From DATJNI01 sp035508275 (GTDB taxonomy: Bacteria; Patescibacteriota; Saccharimonadia; Saccharimonadales; UBA4665): DNA of 14,579 nucleotides. Shown piece after piece: positions 1 through 6,444 of this stretch. The DNA lies in contig DATJNI010000018.1 of the NCBI GenBank assembly GCA_035508275.1, positions 1 through 14,579 on the forward strand, in the 5' to 3' direction. The notes beneath the pieces are model-generated. The model ran no database searches and was not told the DNA's origin. It worked only from the letters and a program-made list of their open reading frames with translations. Each line of letters opens with the position of its first letter. The stretch's first letter is position 1. Made by a program: the position numbers and the translations under genes.

Positions 1-291
1 TTTAAAGAGGAAGTCGTAGCGAGCATTTCTAGCCGTTTCTTCGCTAGCTTCACTGCCCAAGCTAACTCGCTCATAAACAAATGGTAGATCTAATCTTCTA
101 GAATAGTTTTCTACTAAAATTCTGTCTTGATTGGAATCAGACCTAATGCCGTGATCTAGGTGAGCTACGACAAATTTGTGTTGGTGACTTTGCTTAGATA
201 GGTCGCTGGCCAGGTTTAAAAGCACAATCGAGTCAACACCGCCACTAACAGCCAATACGTAAACACCGGGTTTTAAGGGCTCTAACTTCAT
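1..291 (-). CDS. tilS: tRNA(Ile)-lysidine synthase, N-terminal part (cut by window edge)
   Basis: The first 97 codons are present and the gene runs off the left edge. TilS ligates lysine to C34 of tRNA-Ile2 (anticodon CAU) using ATP, so that it reads AUA as Ile. The N-terminus shows the PP-loop ATPase motif SGGVDS at residues 16-21, followed by VVAHLDHGIR (about 46-55) and SEASEETARNARYDFL near the cut. All are characteristic of the TilS N-terminal domain. The chosen ATG is the first one after a possible -10 (TACAAT, 300-305) only 8 nt away, so the mRNA may be nearly leaderless; only a weak AAGAAG could serve as a ribosome site. It is divergent from tRNA-Met(CAU), and a probable substrate, tRNA-Ile2, lies about 10 kb downstream. 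Identity is secure; function of the missing C-terminal domains cannot be judged. Confidence 0.93.
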   Translation of the reverse strand, partial: MKLEPLKPGVYVLAVSGGVDSIVLLNLASDLSKQSHQHKFVVAHLDHGIRSDSNQDRILVENYSRRLDLPFVYERVSLGSEASEETARNARYDFLFK

Positions 292-330
292 CACTTCTTA
301 TTGTAACAATGCTAGAGTGAGTTGTGGTGT

Positions 331-348
331 CTCTGCTGGTCAACAGAG
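331..348. repeat. imperfect inverted repeat between tilS and tRNA-Met
   Basis: CTCTG (331-335) and CAGAG (344-348) form inverted arms around an 8-nt centre, inside the divergent tilS/tRNA-Met promoter region. It could be an operator or an unimportant dyad. There is no second copy in the window. Confidence 0.25.
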
Positions 349-359
349 GGAAATCATGG

Positions 360-365
360 TATATT
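360..365 (+). promoter_or_regulatory. probable -10 box of tRNA-Met
   Basis: TATATT lies 17 nt before the mature 5' end of tRNA-Met, a usual distance for a stable-RNA promoter. I see no convincing -35 hexamer 16-18 nt upstream, so this is only a likely call. Confidence 0.4.
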
Positions 366-382
366 TTAGGTCTAAATTACAT

Positions 383-459
383 GGCGGCGTAGCTCAGCTG
401 GTTAGAGCGCAGGACTCATAAGCCTGAGGTCAGTGGTTCAAGCCCACTCGCCGCTACCA
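383..459 (+). tRNA. tRNA-Met (CAU), elongator
   Basis: A complete cloverleaf can be folded: acceptor 383-389 with 449-455 (one G-U pair), D stem 392-395 with 405-408, anticodon loop 415-421 with CAT at 417-419, T arm with GGTTCAA, discriminator A456 and an encoded CCA at 457-459. The start GGCGGCGTAGCTCAGCTGG and the end CGCCGCTACCA resemble Firmicutes elongator tRNA-Met, whereas the two other CAU tRNAs in the window look like initiator and Ile2. The last anticodon-stem pair (A414 with G422) is a mismatch, which is unusual. It converges on the gene ending at 476, with no clear terminator between them. Confidence 0.92.
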
Positions 460-475
460 TTTCGGTTATAGTTAT

Positions 476-1018
476 TTAGCCTTGCTCTGCTCGGAGCATT
501 ATGTTTGATATAAAACCGACGTTATATCCAGGCCAAAGAACTACAGCGCCTATCCGTGAGTTTACACCATTTTTAATTACCTCAAAGGCAAATGTTGCAT
601 CAGATATTGTCATAGGCCTCATTTCCAAACCAGGTATAGGAGCTGGCTGAGGTTTAACAAGATTACTTTTACCGTTATGCATCCATGTATACATACTCTC
701 TACCCAGCCCTGAGGACCTTCACCTCTCCAAGATAGATGAAAAGCTGGAAGTATTTCCCCTTCTTCCATAAAAGTTATGCTTGAAGGCGTAAAGGTTCTT
801 TCTGAAAATTCTTGGGCAACTTCTGAAACTCTTTCTAGCCTTTGCTCTTCCGTTAGTTGAGTTCCCTCTGGAGACAGTCCTACGGCTCTAAATGCTGCAG
901 CAACAGGTTTAGCTACATAACGCATAGTTTCTTCAAGGGTCGCGTAGCCTCCGTGTACAGGTCCAGCAGCAGCCCTTAATATGTGCTCTGGCACTCCCTG
1001 ATATCCTTCCTTGGTCAT
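476..1018 (-). CDS. hypothetical protein (180 aa)
   Basis: I do not recognise this protein. It has no signal peptide or membrane segment and looks soluble. The N-terminal half is helical and charged (a TEEQRLERVSEVAQEFSERTF stretch near residues 56-76); the C-terminal half is richer in beta-forming and aromatic residues (SWRGEGPQGWVESMYTWM, then GAVVLWPGYNVGFI near the end). It has a good Shine-Dalgarno (AAGGAG) just before the ATG and its own promoter: TTGCAT at 1067-1072, 16-nt spacer, CATAAT at 1045-1050. That -35 is part of the TGCTTGCA motif shared with three other promoters here, and the ~80-bp repeat copy 1 lies directly upstream. Transcription converges on tRNA-Met. Existence as a gene is likely; function unknown. 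Confidence 0.8.
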   Translation of the reverse strand: MTKEGYQGVPEHILRAAAGPVHGGYATLEETMRYVAKPVAAAFRAVGLSPEGTQLTEEQRLERVSEVAQEFSERTFTPSSITFMEEGEILPAFHLSWRGEGPQGWVESMYTWMHNGKSNLVKPQPAPIPGLEMRPMTISDATFAFEVIKNGVNSRIGAVVLWPGYNVGFISNIMLRAEQG

Positions 1019-1044
1019 TTCCTGCTCCTTGTATCTTTGAGAGT

Positions 1045-1075
1045 ATTATGGCTTAAAAGACGACTTATGCAAGCA
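1045..1075 (-). promoter_or_regulatory. promoter of the 180-aa gene with TGCTTGCA -35 motif
   Basis: On the minus strand, TGCTTGCA (1068-1075) contains the start of a TTGCAT -35 box (1067-1072), followed after 16 nt by CATAAT (1045-1050). An SD-led leader follows. The same 8-mer occupies the same role in three other promoters in this window. Confidence 0.6.
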
Positions 1076-1142
1076 CTAGCCTATTCATACTTATTAACTC
1101 AGCCTTAAGCTGGTTCCATTTCGTCCAACTATGGTCTACCAT
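1065..1142 (-). repeat. ~80-bp dispersed repeat, copy 1 (open as a 25-codon frame)
   Basis: This stretch aligns without gaps to 2985-3068, with about 62 of 78 positions identical by my hand count. On the minus strand it starts with ATG and stays open for 25 codons to TAA, 17 nt after the stop of the 108-aa gene. The shared residues are SWTK, NQ, EL and MNRLVLA. Several differences are silent or conservative, but differences fall evenly over codon positions (about 6/4/6), so coding is not proven. No clear ribosome site precedes the ATG. The repeat's 3' end contains the TGCTTGCA promoter element of the next gene, so a duplicated promoter/upstream region is the alternative. Confidence 0.65.
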
Positions 1143-1159
1143 TTTGCTTACAGTTAAGT

Positions 1160-1486
1160 TTAAGCAGGTGGAGCATCGTCCCAACGAGTATTTAGAAAGT
1201 TTCTGTCCCTGAAGGTGATACTCCCCTCTTCGATTGCAATCGCGGACAGCCAGGGGACGTGTCGACGGTCATAATGTCTTCCGTCAAGCCCTTTTTCGTC
1301 ATAAAATTTTGAGCCTTTTCCTATTAAAGCATGGAGTACAGTTGCGGGCGATATATCTTCTCCAAACCTTACCGTAACAAAAGAAGATTCCTCTCCCTCT
1401 TCAAGTTCAGGCAACACATGAGTCCTAGTAGTTGCACGAATTTCCATTAAAGCTTCGCATATTGCCTCACGTCCTCTATAATCCAT
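1160..1486 (-). CDS. hypothetical protein (108 aa)
   Basis: Unrecognised small soluble protein. It begins with a charged helix (MDYRGREAICEALMEIRATTRTH), followed by a likely alpha/beta segment (SFVTVRFGEDISPATVLHAL) and a His/Arg-rich patch (DGRHYDRRHVPW), and ends in an acidic Pro/Ala tail. No catalytic motif is evident. The start is supported by a Shine-Dalgarno (CGGAGAA) and a promoter on the minus strand: TTGCAA at 1529-1534, 16 nt, TATTAT at 1507-1512. It is divergent from the 239-aa gene across a shared promoter region in which TTGCAAGCAA is a palindrome. It could be regulated together with that neighbour. No family assignment is possible. Confidence 0.75.
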   Translation of the reverse strand: MDYRGREAICEALMEIRATTRTHVLPELEEGEESSFVTVRFGEDISPATVLHALIGKGSKFYDEKGLDGRHYDRRHVPWLSAIAIEEGSITFRDRNFLNTRWDDAPPA

Positions 1487-1506
1487 AAGTTCTCCGTTTC
1501 AACTAA

Positions 1507-1538
1507 ATAATATATCTATAGTGTTAAATTGCAAGCAA
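1507..1538 (-). promoter_or_regulatory. promoter of the 108-aa gene with palindromic TTGCAAGCAA
   Basis: On the minus strand, TTGCAA (1529-1534) is followed after 16 nt by TATTAT (1507-1512), one base from consensus. The -35 is embedded in the palindrome TTGCAAGCAA (1529-1538), which holds the 8-mer TGCAAGCA. It lies in the divergent region facing the 239-aa gene. Confidence 0.55.
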
Positions 1539-1585
1539 TAGCACAATTAATACTTGCAAACAACATATCAATACTTTATACAATA

Positions 1586-1614
1586 TTGTTTTTTAGGATG
1601 TTTTCTGACATAAT
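1586..1614 (+). promoter_or_regulatory. leaderless-type promoter of the 239-aa gene
   Basis: TTGTTT (1586-1591), a 17-nt spacer and CATAAT (1609-1614) end 7 nt before the ATG at 1622, so transcription would begin at the start codon. An upstream alternative is TTGCAA (1552-1557) with TATACA 17 nt later, which would instead feed an ATG at 1598. Confidence 0.45.
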
Positions 1615-1621
1615 ACTCAAT

Positions 1622-2341
1622 ATGAACGCTAATACTTTAAGTATGGCTGGGGTTGTTCGAGAACAAATTGACGCACAGCTAGAATCCTCTCGGGCTTCAT
1701 CAGAGCGTAGTCAAGCACAGCTTAGGAAAGCTATTGCAGTCTTGAGTTTAAGCAAACTAATAACTAGAGTGTTTGATGAAAAAAACGATAGTTTGACAAA
1801 GCCGGTACTCGTTGTCCCAAGAAGAGAAATGAGAGACTTTATCCCAAAGAATTTCCGACTTGCTCGCTTATTAAGAGGTCCTCGACAGGCTGAAACTCAC
1901 CCACCAGTAGCGCATGAAGCCGCAGAAACTAGAGGGATCTGGTTATTTACTGCTCTACGTACTGAAAGAAGACAACCAGAAACAAGATATGGAAGAGTTA
2001 TAAAGGATTTCAGAACTTACACTACTCGCAGTTTAGTTTTTACGCCTGATTTACATTTTGCGACAAGATCTCACGCTTTATCTTCTTACTATACCGAGAA
2101 TGGAGTCGGATATCGAGCAATCAATGACCTTATAGTGCCACATTCAGACGGCGTTATTTATTTACAACGACAGGATTTGCAACCAATTTACGCACTATCT
2201 GATCCTATTCAGGCATTAGATGCACTGGCCGATGAGGTAAATTGCGTTATGAATGGTGATAGGCATATAACTGATCTGCGAGCGACGGTTGAGGAAGACG
2301 GCGGGATAGCTTTTGGTAGAGCCAAGCTTGCCACAATGTAA
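1622..2341 (+). CDS. hypothetical protein (239 aa), Arg-rich
   Basis: Not recognised. The frame is open from a TTG at 1529, and ATGs at 1598, 1622 and 1643 are all in frame. I prefer 1622 because a -10 box ends 7 nt before it and the upstream stretch is promoter-like. A charged helical N-terminus (AQLESSRASSERSQAQLRKA, possibly coiled coil) leads into a long basic region (FRLARLLRGPRQ, RTERRQPETRYGRVIKDFRTYTTRS) and a C-terminal region that looks globular (DGVIYLQRQDLQPIYALSDP). I count about 26 Arg against 7 Lys, very different from the Lys-rich housekeeping proteins in this window. No membrane segment. Nucleic-acid binding is possible from the charge but is a guess. Confidence 0.72.
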   Translation: MNANTLSMAGVVREQIDAQLESSRASSERSQAQLRKAIAVLSLSKLITRVFDEKNDSLTKPVLVVPRREMRDFIPKNFRLARLLRGPRQAETHPPVAHEAAETRGIWLFTALRTERRQPETRYGRVIKDFRTYTTRSLVFTPDLHFATRSHALSSYYTENGVGYRAINDLIVPHSDGVIYLQRQDLQPIYALSDPIQALDALADEVNCVMNGDRHITDLRATVEEDGGIAFGRAKLATM

Positions 2342-2352
2342 TGTTAGGTGAG

Positions 2353-2378
2353 TTAACTAAAATACTGCAATTAGTTAA
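2353..2378. repeat. AT-rich inverted repeat between convergent genes
   Basis: TTAACTAA (2353-2360) and TTAGTTAA (2371-2378) are perfect inverted arms around 10 nt, between the 3' ends of the 239-aa and 170-aa genes. It may be a weak bidirectional termination hairpin, but there is no clear T-run on either side. Confidence 0.35.
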
Positions 2379-2421
2379 AGCTTAATTTAGATCAATTTCG
2401 GCTAACTTTGTACGATTTTGC

Positions 2422-2934
2422 TTACCTTACATCTCCCGACATATCTACGCCGGCGTATTCCAATGCAATATCAGCCGCATATTTAATATCGTGCGATGCT
2501 CTATGATGCTCACTTACTAACCTTTCCCTTGCGGCAGTATTTATTTCCGGGGCTTCTAGTCTTAGCTCATTGTAAATAATTGTTGATAATATAGATAGGT
2601 CCGTATTTCGCGAACTTTCCGTAGCCATTTCGTCTATTGGTACCACGTTGAACTTTTCTCTTATTCCGTCAACTATTTGTTGCGCTTTACTTAACGTAGG
2701 TATTACGTGATTTGCTCTGTATCCGCGGCGGGATAAAAAGACTGAAGAAAGATATCTTCTGGCTGCCTCATCGCTTGGCGGTCTAAATAGCTCAGGTCCT
2801 AATACAGAACCTATGCCTATTTTTAGTTCGTGGTCTGGGCCCATATAAATGATCCGGTCATTTTGACCTTGTAAAAATGCTGCGATAGCATTATGCATAT
2901 CGGAAAAGTCTGATCTTATAGGATGAGCTTCCAT
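2422..2934 (-). CDS. hypothetical protein (170 aa)
   Basis: Unrecognised soluble, mostly helical protein. Visible segments include HNAIAAFLQGQNDRIIYMG near the N-terminus, a central RPPSDEAARRYLSSVFLSRRGY, and a C-terminal helical part with several His residues (SEHHRASHDIKYAADIALEY). The His/Asp/Glu-rich C-terminus could bind metal, but I see no defined motif. It is led by an AAGGAT ribosome site about a dozen bases before the ATG. The promoter on the minus strand is TTGCAT (2993-2998), 17 nt, AATAAT (2970-2975), again inside TGCTTGCA at the end of repeat copy 2. It converges with the 239-aa gene. Function unknown. Confidence 0.75.
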   Translation of the reverse strand: MEAHPIRSDFSDMHNAIAAFLQGQNDRIIYMGPDHELKIGIGSVLGPELFRPPSDEAARRYLSSVFLSRRGYRANHVIPTLSKAQQIVDGIREKFNVVPIDEMATESSRNTDLSILSTIIYNELRLEAPEINTAARERLVSEHHRASHDIKYAADIALEYAGVDMSGDVR

Positions 2935-2969
2935 AATTACTTAGATCCTTGCTAAGACTATACGCTGAA

Positions 2970-3001
2970 ATTATTGATTACTGGCTAACTATATGCAAGC
3001 A
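2970..3001 (-). promoter_or_regulatory. promoter of the 170-aa gene with TGCTTGCA -35 motif
   Basis: TGCTTGCA (2994-3001, minus strand) contains the start of a TTGCAT -35 box (2993-2998), followed after 17 nt by AATAAT (2970-2975). The layout matches that upstream of the 180-aa gene. A TATAGT further down (around 2959-2964) is an alternative -10. Confidence 0.55.
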
Positions 3002-3068
3002 CAAGCCTGTTCATATTTAGTAACTCCTGCTTAATTTGGTTCCTTTTCGTCCAACTCATGCCTATCAT
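2985..3068 (-). repeat. ~80-bp dispersed repeat, copy 2 (open as a 27-codon frame)
   Basis: Second copy of the element at 1065-1142. It starts with ATG, is open for 27 codons to TAG, and shares SWTK, NQ, EL and the block MNRLVLA with copy 1, with silent changes in the Asn, Leu and Gln codons. It lies 24 nt after the stop of the 236-aa gene and overlaps the promoter of the 170-aa gene, exactly as copy 1 lies between two minus-strand genes. No Shine-Dalgarno is seen. It could encode a micro-peptide, or it could be a conserved upstream promoter region. Confidence 0.65.
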
Positions 3069-3092
3069 TACATTTATGCTTTTTGCGTCCGC

Positions 3093-3803
3093 CTAATTTT
3101 TAGTTTTTTGTGTCAGTATGCTGGATAAAGTTGTTGGTTTGGCCTCACTTATGCTTTTTGGTTCAAGTATAGGAACTTGGCCAAGTGGTAGGCCTAAGTC
3201 TTGTGATGCATTGGTTAATACTTTGCTAAGAAAGGAGGTCCAGGCCCACTGTTCATTTCTAACGGCTAGAGTTGATTCGCTTTGATCTTGACCGAAATCT
3301 AGAGGAGCTCTATCGAAGAGTACATCAAGAGCTCGTTGAGTAGTTTGTATTGAAGCAGTGCCCTGATCAACAACATCGCTCGCAGGGACTCTTTCTTTGC
3401 CATCACTATCTAGAAAAGTGGCTAGTAATCTACCTATATTTACAGAGTTTGGGTAGCACCATGTTTCTTTTCTGCGGTAATAGTTAGCTTGGTTGGTGGC
3501 CTGCAAATAGCGCAGCCTTCGAAATTGTCCAGATAAAAACATGAGCGCTCCAAAAGCAACTCTAGATACTAGTTCAGCTTGAACTCTCGGTGATCCGTCG
3601 ACATCGTACATCCCTAACCATAGCTGCATTCTATCTATATGGCCGTTGATTTTAGGATCTTTATGATCGACTAGGTTCTGCCTCCCTTCTTCGAGATCAT
3701 CTAGAACTCGATTGCTACTAGTAGAAGAGTCTTGGGCCTCAAGCTCAAGCCAATACTGAACAGCGTCACCAACGGTCATGTATTCGTCAACTCCGGTACT
3801 CAT
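3093..3803 (-). CDS. hypothetical protein (236 aa)
   Basis: Not recognised. Soluble, with an acidic N-terminal third (VQYWLELEAQDSSTSSNRVL, DDLEEGRQNL) and a Trp/Tyr/Arg-rich middle (FLSGQFRRLRYLQATNQ, NYYRRKETWCYPN). A probably helical C-terminal part (TQRALDVLFDR, QWAWTSFLSKVLTN) precedes a loose Ser/Thr/Lys-rich tail. No enzyme motif is evident. The ATG is set by the promoter on the minus strand: TTGCCA (3833-3838), 17 nt, TACTAT (3810-3815), then only 6 nt to the start codon, which implies a leaderless mRNA. No ribosome site could fit. Repeat copy 2 begins 24 nt after its stop. Confidence 0.75.
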   Translation of the reverse strand: MSTGVDEYMTVGDAVQYWLELEAQDSSTSSNRVLDDLEEGRQNLVDHKDPKINGHIDRMQLWLGMYDVDGSPRVQAELVSRVAFGALMFLSGQFRRLRYLQATNQANYYRRKETWCYPNSVNIGRLLATFLDSDGKERVPASDVVDQGTASIQTTQRALDVLFDRAPLDFGQDQSESTLAVRNEQWAWTSFLSKVLTNASQDLGLPLGQVPILEPKSISEAKPTTLSSILTQKTKN

Positions 3804-3809
3804 AAGCTA

Positions 3810-3838
3810 ATAGTAACATATTTATGGAACTTTGGCAA
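3810..3838 (-). promoter_or_regulatory. leaderless promoter of the 236-aa gene
   Basis: TTGCCA (3833-3838), 17-nt spacer, TACTAT (3810-3815), 6 nt, ATG. The expected transcription start coincides with the A of the start codon. Confidence 0.6.
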
Positions 3839-3900
3839 GATATTTATGCCTGTTAACCAGTTTGCTCTAGTTCAGAGACTAACTTGGAAAATCTGAGCCA

Positions 3901-3920
3901 TTGGGTACAATATAGCCCAA
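3901..3920. repeat. inverted repeat downstream of the phosphatase gene
   Basis: TTGGG (3901-3905) and CCCAA (3916-3920) are inverted arms around 10 nt. The 3804-3955 gap otherwise holds only the 236-aa promoter. No T-run follows on the minus strand, so it is not a standard terminator for the phosphatase gene. Confidence 0.3.
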
Positions 3921-3955
3921 GTATTTTAAGTTTTTGTTGCCAACAACTGCTCTAT

Positions 3956-4564
3956 TTAGTTGAAAGCTACTTTATCTACATAGAATTTATTGTTTTGGTA
4001 GCTTAGTTTAACGTAACCGGTGTTTTTAATTGATCCGAATGTTAGATCGCTGTTCTCTGGGCCAACAATTTTAGTAATGAAGGATCTGATACTACTACCG
4101 TGTGAAACTACTAATATTGTCCTGCCTAGATTGTTCCGAGCAAGACGAGTTAGCTCATTAAACATTCTTTCAGCCACTTCATGGTCGGTTTCGAAACCCT
4201 CAGCGTATCTATGATGATACAGTTCTTGAGCTGACATTTTTAGGACGTCTGGTCGTTGCCTAGCTTTGTCTAGTTTATGACCAGGCTGACTTTCAAGAGC
4301 GCCAAAGTTACGTTCCCTTAACTCAAACAGTTGGTGGTCCTTTGGCACTTTCTCGTTACTAATAACTTCTGCTGTATGCCTGGCTCTAGTTAGGTCAGAA
4401 CTGTAGATCTCGTCAAATTTAACGTGCTCGAGCTCTGTCTTTGCTTTGCTGGCTTGGTCAATGCCTTTGTCAGTTAAGTTAGGATTATTGTGACCACTAA
4501 TAATACTGTCACGGTTGTATTCCGATTCTGCATGTCTTACAAGGTAAATTATTGTTTTCTTCAC
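3956..4564 (-). CDS. histidine phosphatase family protein (phosphoglycerate mutase-like)
   Basis: A 202-aa member of the histidine phosphatase superfamily, which removes phosphate through a phospho-histidine intermediate. It has the RHG-type motif LVRHAES (R10, H11, E13), the second arginine in SDLTRARHTAEVI (R60), the acidic ELRERNFGALE segment (E84 a likely proton donor) and the distal histidine in LVVSHGSSIRSF (H155). Substrate (phosphosugar, phosphoglycerate or nucleotide) cannot be told. The frame is open upstream to 4708, but that N-terminal extension is not family-like and would run into the divergent gene. I therefore take the GTG directly before KKTIIYLVRH as the start. TATATC/TAAAAT sequences just upstream suggest a short or absent leader. 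Confidence 0.88.
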   Translation of the reverse strand: MKKTIIYLVRHAESEYNRDSIISGHNNPNLTDKGIDQASKAKTELEHVKFDEIYSSDLTRARHTAEVISNEKVPKDHQLFELRERNFGALESQPGHKLDKARQRPDVLKMSAQELYHHRYAEGFETDHEVAERMFNELTRLARNNLGRTILVVSHGSSIRSFITKIVGPENSDLTFGSIKNTGYVKLSYQNNKFYVDKVAFN

Positions 4565-4603
4565 GATCAGATATATTTTACCAGTAAAGACCCAAATGTA
4601 ACT

Positions 4604-4632
4604 TTGATTAATACGCCTGTATATTGTATAGT
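4604..4632 (+). promoter_or_regulatory. leaderless promoter of the 258-aa gene
   Basis: TTGATT (4604-4609), 17-nt spacer, TATAGT (4627-4632), then exactly 6 nt to the ATG at 4639. The same geometry occurs at two other genes. The 74-bp divergent gap must also contain the phosphatase promoter, so the two probably overlap. Confidence 0.6.
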
Positions 4633-4638
4633 ATAGGT

Positions 4639-5415
4639 ATGGAAACATACAGCGGTGAGGCTTTGACTCAAGAGACCAGCTTGACTGAGCAAGCAAGGCT
4701 TGAATCACAACAAAGAATTGAACAATACTTTAGTGGTTTTACAGATGAACACGAGACTGGCATTAAGGGGGCCGCTTATCTTTTGGGCGACACTCATCTA
4801 TCTCTAGCTATTGGAATATGGATGTCTGGCTGTTTCCCGGATGTTGACCCAAGAACTATATATAGCGAAGCTAGGAAAACGTCTTCTTATAAGCCGAGGA
4901 TTTATAAAGCCAATTTTGAGGTAGAAGAAGGCGGGCTCGCTTTTAGCGCGTCTATATTAGAGGCTATCAACCAGACTGGATATATAAGGACTAGCAGTGC
5001 TCAACAAATATCGAGAATACACGGAGCCCCAGTGTTCGAGGTCAATAGCACAATTGCCTCTCTTGGGCTCGAACCAGCAGTACCGGCCGGTTTAATGCCA
5101 ACTAGTTATAAAATTGATGGTAAGAAGAATAATGCCAGATACAATTTAGACCAAATCGCAGCTATCAAGGAAAGGCTTGCGGAAGTTAATGAGCTCAGAG
5201 GATATTTATCTATGACTCAGATACTAACTGCTCTTAGGAAGGCAGCGCGGGAACGAGACTCGGGGCATGTATACCGAGAGCGAGAGGTTAGGCATCATCT
5301 GAGAGAAGCTGAGATAGTAACAATTACTCGTAGGAATCCGGAAACTGGTGAGGATGATCTCTACATGACTGAAGAGTCAGCGATAGAATTGCTAAATAAA
5401 ATGCGAGCTCACTAG
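4639..5415 (+). CDS. hypothetical protein (258 aa), two winged-helix-like repeats
   Basis: Not assigned to a family. The N-terminal 110 residues have a Gln/Glu-rich helix (TEQARLESQQRIEQYF) and a small hydrophobic segment (LSLAIGIWMSGCF). The rest reads as two related modules, about 114-183 and 188-256. Each begins GY(I/L), continues with two helices, then an Arg/Lys/Asn turn, and ends in a short helix (YNLDQIAAIKERL and LYMTEESAIELLNKM). This layout is like tandem winged-helix or MerR-type DNA-binding modules, so a regulator is plausible but inferred. The ATG at 4639 is fixed by the -10 box 6 nt upstream. Its stop shares CTAG with the convergent 82-aa gene. Confidence 0.75.
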   Translation: METYSGEALTQETSLTEQARLESQQRIEQYFSGFTDEHETGIKGAAYLLGDTHLSLAIGIWMSGCFPDVDPRTIYSEARKTSSYKPRIYKANFEVEEGGLAFSASILEAINQTGYIRTSSAQQISRIHGAPVFEVNSTIASLGLEPAVPAGLMPTSYKIDGKKNNARYNLDQIAAIKERLAEVNELRGYLSMTQILTALRKAARERDSGHVYREREVRHHLREAEIVTITRRNPETGEDDLYMTEESAIELLNKMRAH

Positions 5416-5660
5416 CTCTTCTTGGAAGCAAGAAACGTCATAACGACTCCGGCTGCTACCCAGTTAGGTACAATGAACAGGACGGCTGTTGAGAACCTGT
5501 TAGTGTTGTTTATGCCTATCACTAGACTAAAGACTAAGTAGGCTATAAACGGTATATAGAGCAACCAACCTTCACTGCTAGCCGGCAGGTAACTGCCTCT
5601 TACTTGAATAAACCAAGCGCCTTTTCTTGGTTTTTTATATCTTTTTGTTTTTCTTGGCAT
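5412..5660 (-). CDS. small membrane protein (82 aa)
   Basis: A very basic N-terminus (PRKTKRYKKPRKG) is followed by WFIQVRGSYLPASSEGW and two hydrophobic spans, about residues 31-50 and 59-77, with a short KKS tail. Two-pass inner-membrane topology with both ends in the cytoplasm fits the positive-inside rule. The pattern looks like a conserved small protein rather than a random frame, but the role is unknown. It overlaps the convergent 258-aa gene by 4 nt: the palindrome CTAG supplies TAG to both. A TATATT box (5667-5672) ends 6 nt before the ATG, so it is probably leaderless and transcribed from inside the end of the amidotransferase gene. Confidence 0.78.
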   Translation of the reverse strand: MPRKTKRYKKPRKGAWFIQVRGSYLPASSEGWLLYIPFIAYLVFSLVIGINNTNRFSTAVLFIVPNWVAAGVVMTFLASKKS

Positions 5661-5666
5661 ACGTTT

Positions 5667-5696
5667 AATATACCATTGTCCTAAACCGGTTTTGAA
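5667..5696 (-). promoter_or_regulatory. probable leaderless promoter of the 82-aa gene
   Basis: TATATT (5667-5672) lies 6 nt before the ATG. A weak -35, TTCAAA (5691-5696), is 18 nt upstream, inside the 3' end of the amidotransferase gene. Confidence 0.45.
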
Positions 5697-6430
5697 TAGA
5701 GGCGGACAAAGTTCTTCAGTATCTTTTCTGGTTCAGTGATGGTTTCGTGTTTAGCCATTTCAATTAGTTTTTCTGCATCCTCAGGCGGAAAGTAGCCTAG
5801 GTGCCGATAAGCCAGTATTCTGACTTCTAGTCCTTTTGAATCAAGTTCAGAGTGAAACTGGGTAGCATAGACGTTAGTGGCAAAGCGTATCATCTGGATT
5901 GGGCAAGCCTCGCCGGTTACTAGAAGAGTCGTACCTTTAGGAAGTTCCTGGCAAGACTCCTTATGGCCTGTGAAAGCCTTAAAAGGACTTATTATTCCCT
6001 TTGTTAGCTTGTCTTTTTTGCCTTCATCAGTAAGGCTTAAAGATATTGAGTTAACCTCCTCGGCGTACTTGCCTTTAGCCACTTCTGCTCCTAAAAAGTC
6101 GGCTAGGATGCTAATGCCGTAGCAGGCTCCAAGAAACGGGAAGTCCTGCTCGGTAATTTGAGTTAGCAGCTCTCTAAGCTGAGCTTCAAACTTTTTTTGG
6201 GAGTCGGGCTTTTTAGCAGCGTTGTCGCTGACATTGCTTGGACCGCCGCCGATTAGGACGCCGCTATAGTCGTTCAGATCAACTTTCGGAAGACCGGTTT
6301 GCTCTATGCGAGCACTGACTAGCTCCTCCGGCGCTAGGCCGCTAAACCTCAAAAAGGCCTCTCTCTCATTATCTGAGGTCTCTTTTTCCGGACGTAGCTG
6401 CAATAGCAAAAATGGCTTTATCTTACTCAT
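5681..6430 (-). CDS. class I glutamine amidotransferase (GMP-synthase-like domain)
   Basis: A 249-aa stand-alone class I amidotransferase. Such domains hydrolyse glutamine and normally pass ammonia to a partner synthase. The oxyanion region GVLIGGGPSNVSD (about 57-69), the nucleophile in LGACYGISILADFLG (C103) and the QFHSEL box (H193 and E195) give a full Cys-His-Glu triad. It is longer than a minimal GATase and has no synthase domain, as in the 'GMP synthase-like glutamine amidotransferase' proteins of many bacteria. Peptidase or dethiobiotin-like roles cannot be excluded. It is divergent from the polymerase operon. TATTAT/TATATA sequences within the palindrome at 6445-6457 are the likely -10, and only a weak AGAG precedes the ATG. 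Confidence 0.88.
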   Translation of the reverse strand: MSKIKPFLLLQLRPEKETSDNEREAFLRFSGLAPEELVSARIEQTGLPKVDLNDYSGVLIGGGPSNVSDNAAKKPDSQKKFEAQLRELLTQITEQDFPFLGACYGISILADFLGAEVAKGKYAEEVNSISLSLTDEGKKDKLTKGIISPFKAFTGHKESCQELPKGTTLLVTGEACPIQMIRFATNVYATQFHSELDSKGLEVRILAYRHLGYFPPEDAEKLIEMAKHETITEPEKILKNFVRLYSKPV

Positions 6431-6444
6431 AGTTAACTCTAATT

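Noticed and set aside
1529..1621. TTG-initiated extension of the 239-aa protein
   Set aside because: The DNA here is promoter-like on both strands (palindrome, -35 and -10 boxes), and the hydrophobic extension does not resemble the rest of the protein.
1065..3068. The ~80-bp repeats as integron attC sites (both contain GTCCAAC, matching RYYYAAC)
   Set aside because: No paired GTTRRRY with the internal dyad of attC is present in copy 2, the genes between the copies are not all in one orientation, and no integrase is seen.
3934..3946. TTGTTGCCAACAA as a terminator of the histidine phosphatase gene
   Set aside because: Only a 5-bp stem with a 3-nt loop, followed by A rather than T on the minus strand.
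4565..4708. N-terminal extension of the histidine phosphatase
   Set aside because: The extra 48 residues are unlike the family, which begins just before IIYLVRHAES, and the region contains the divergent promoter and start of another gene.
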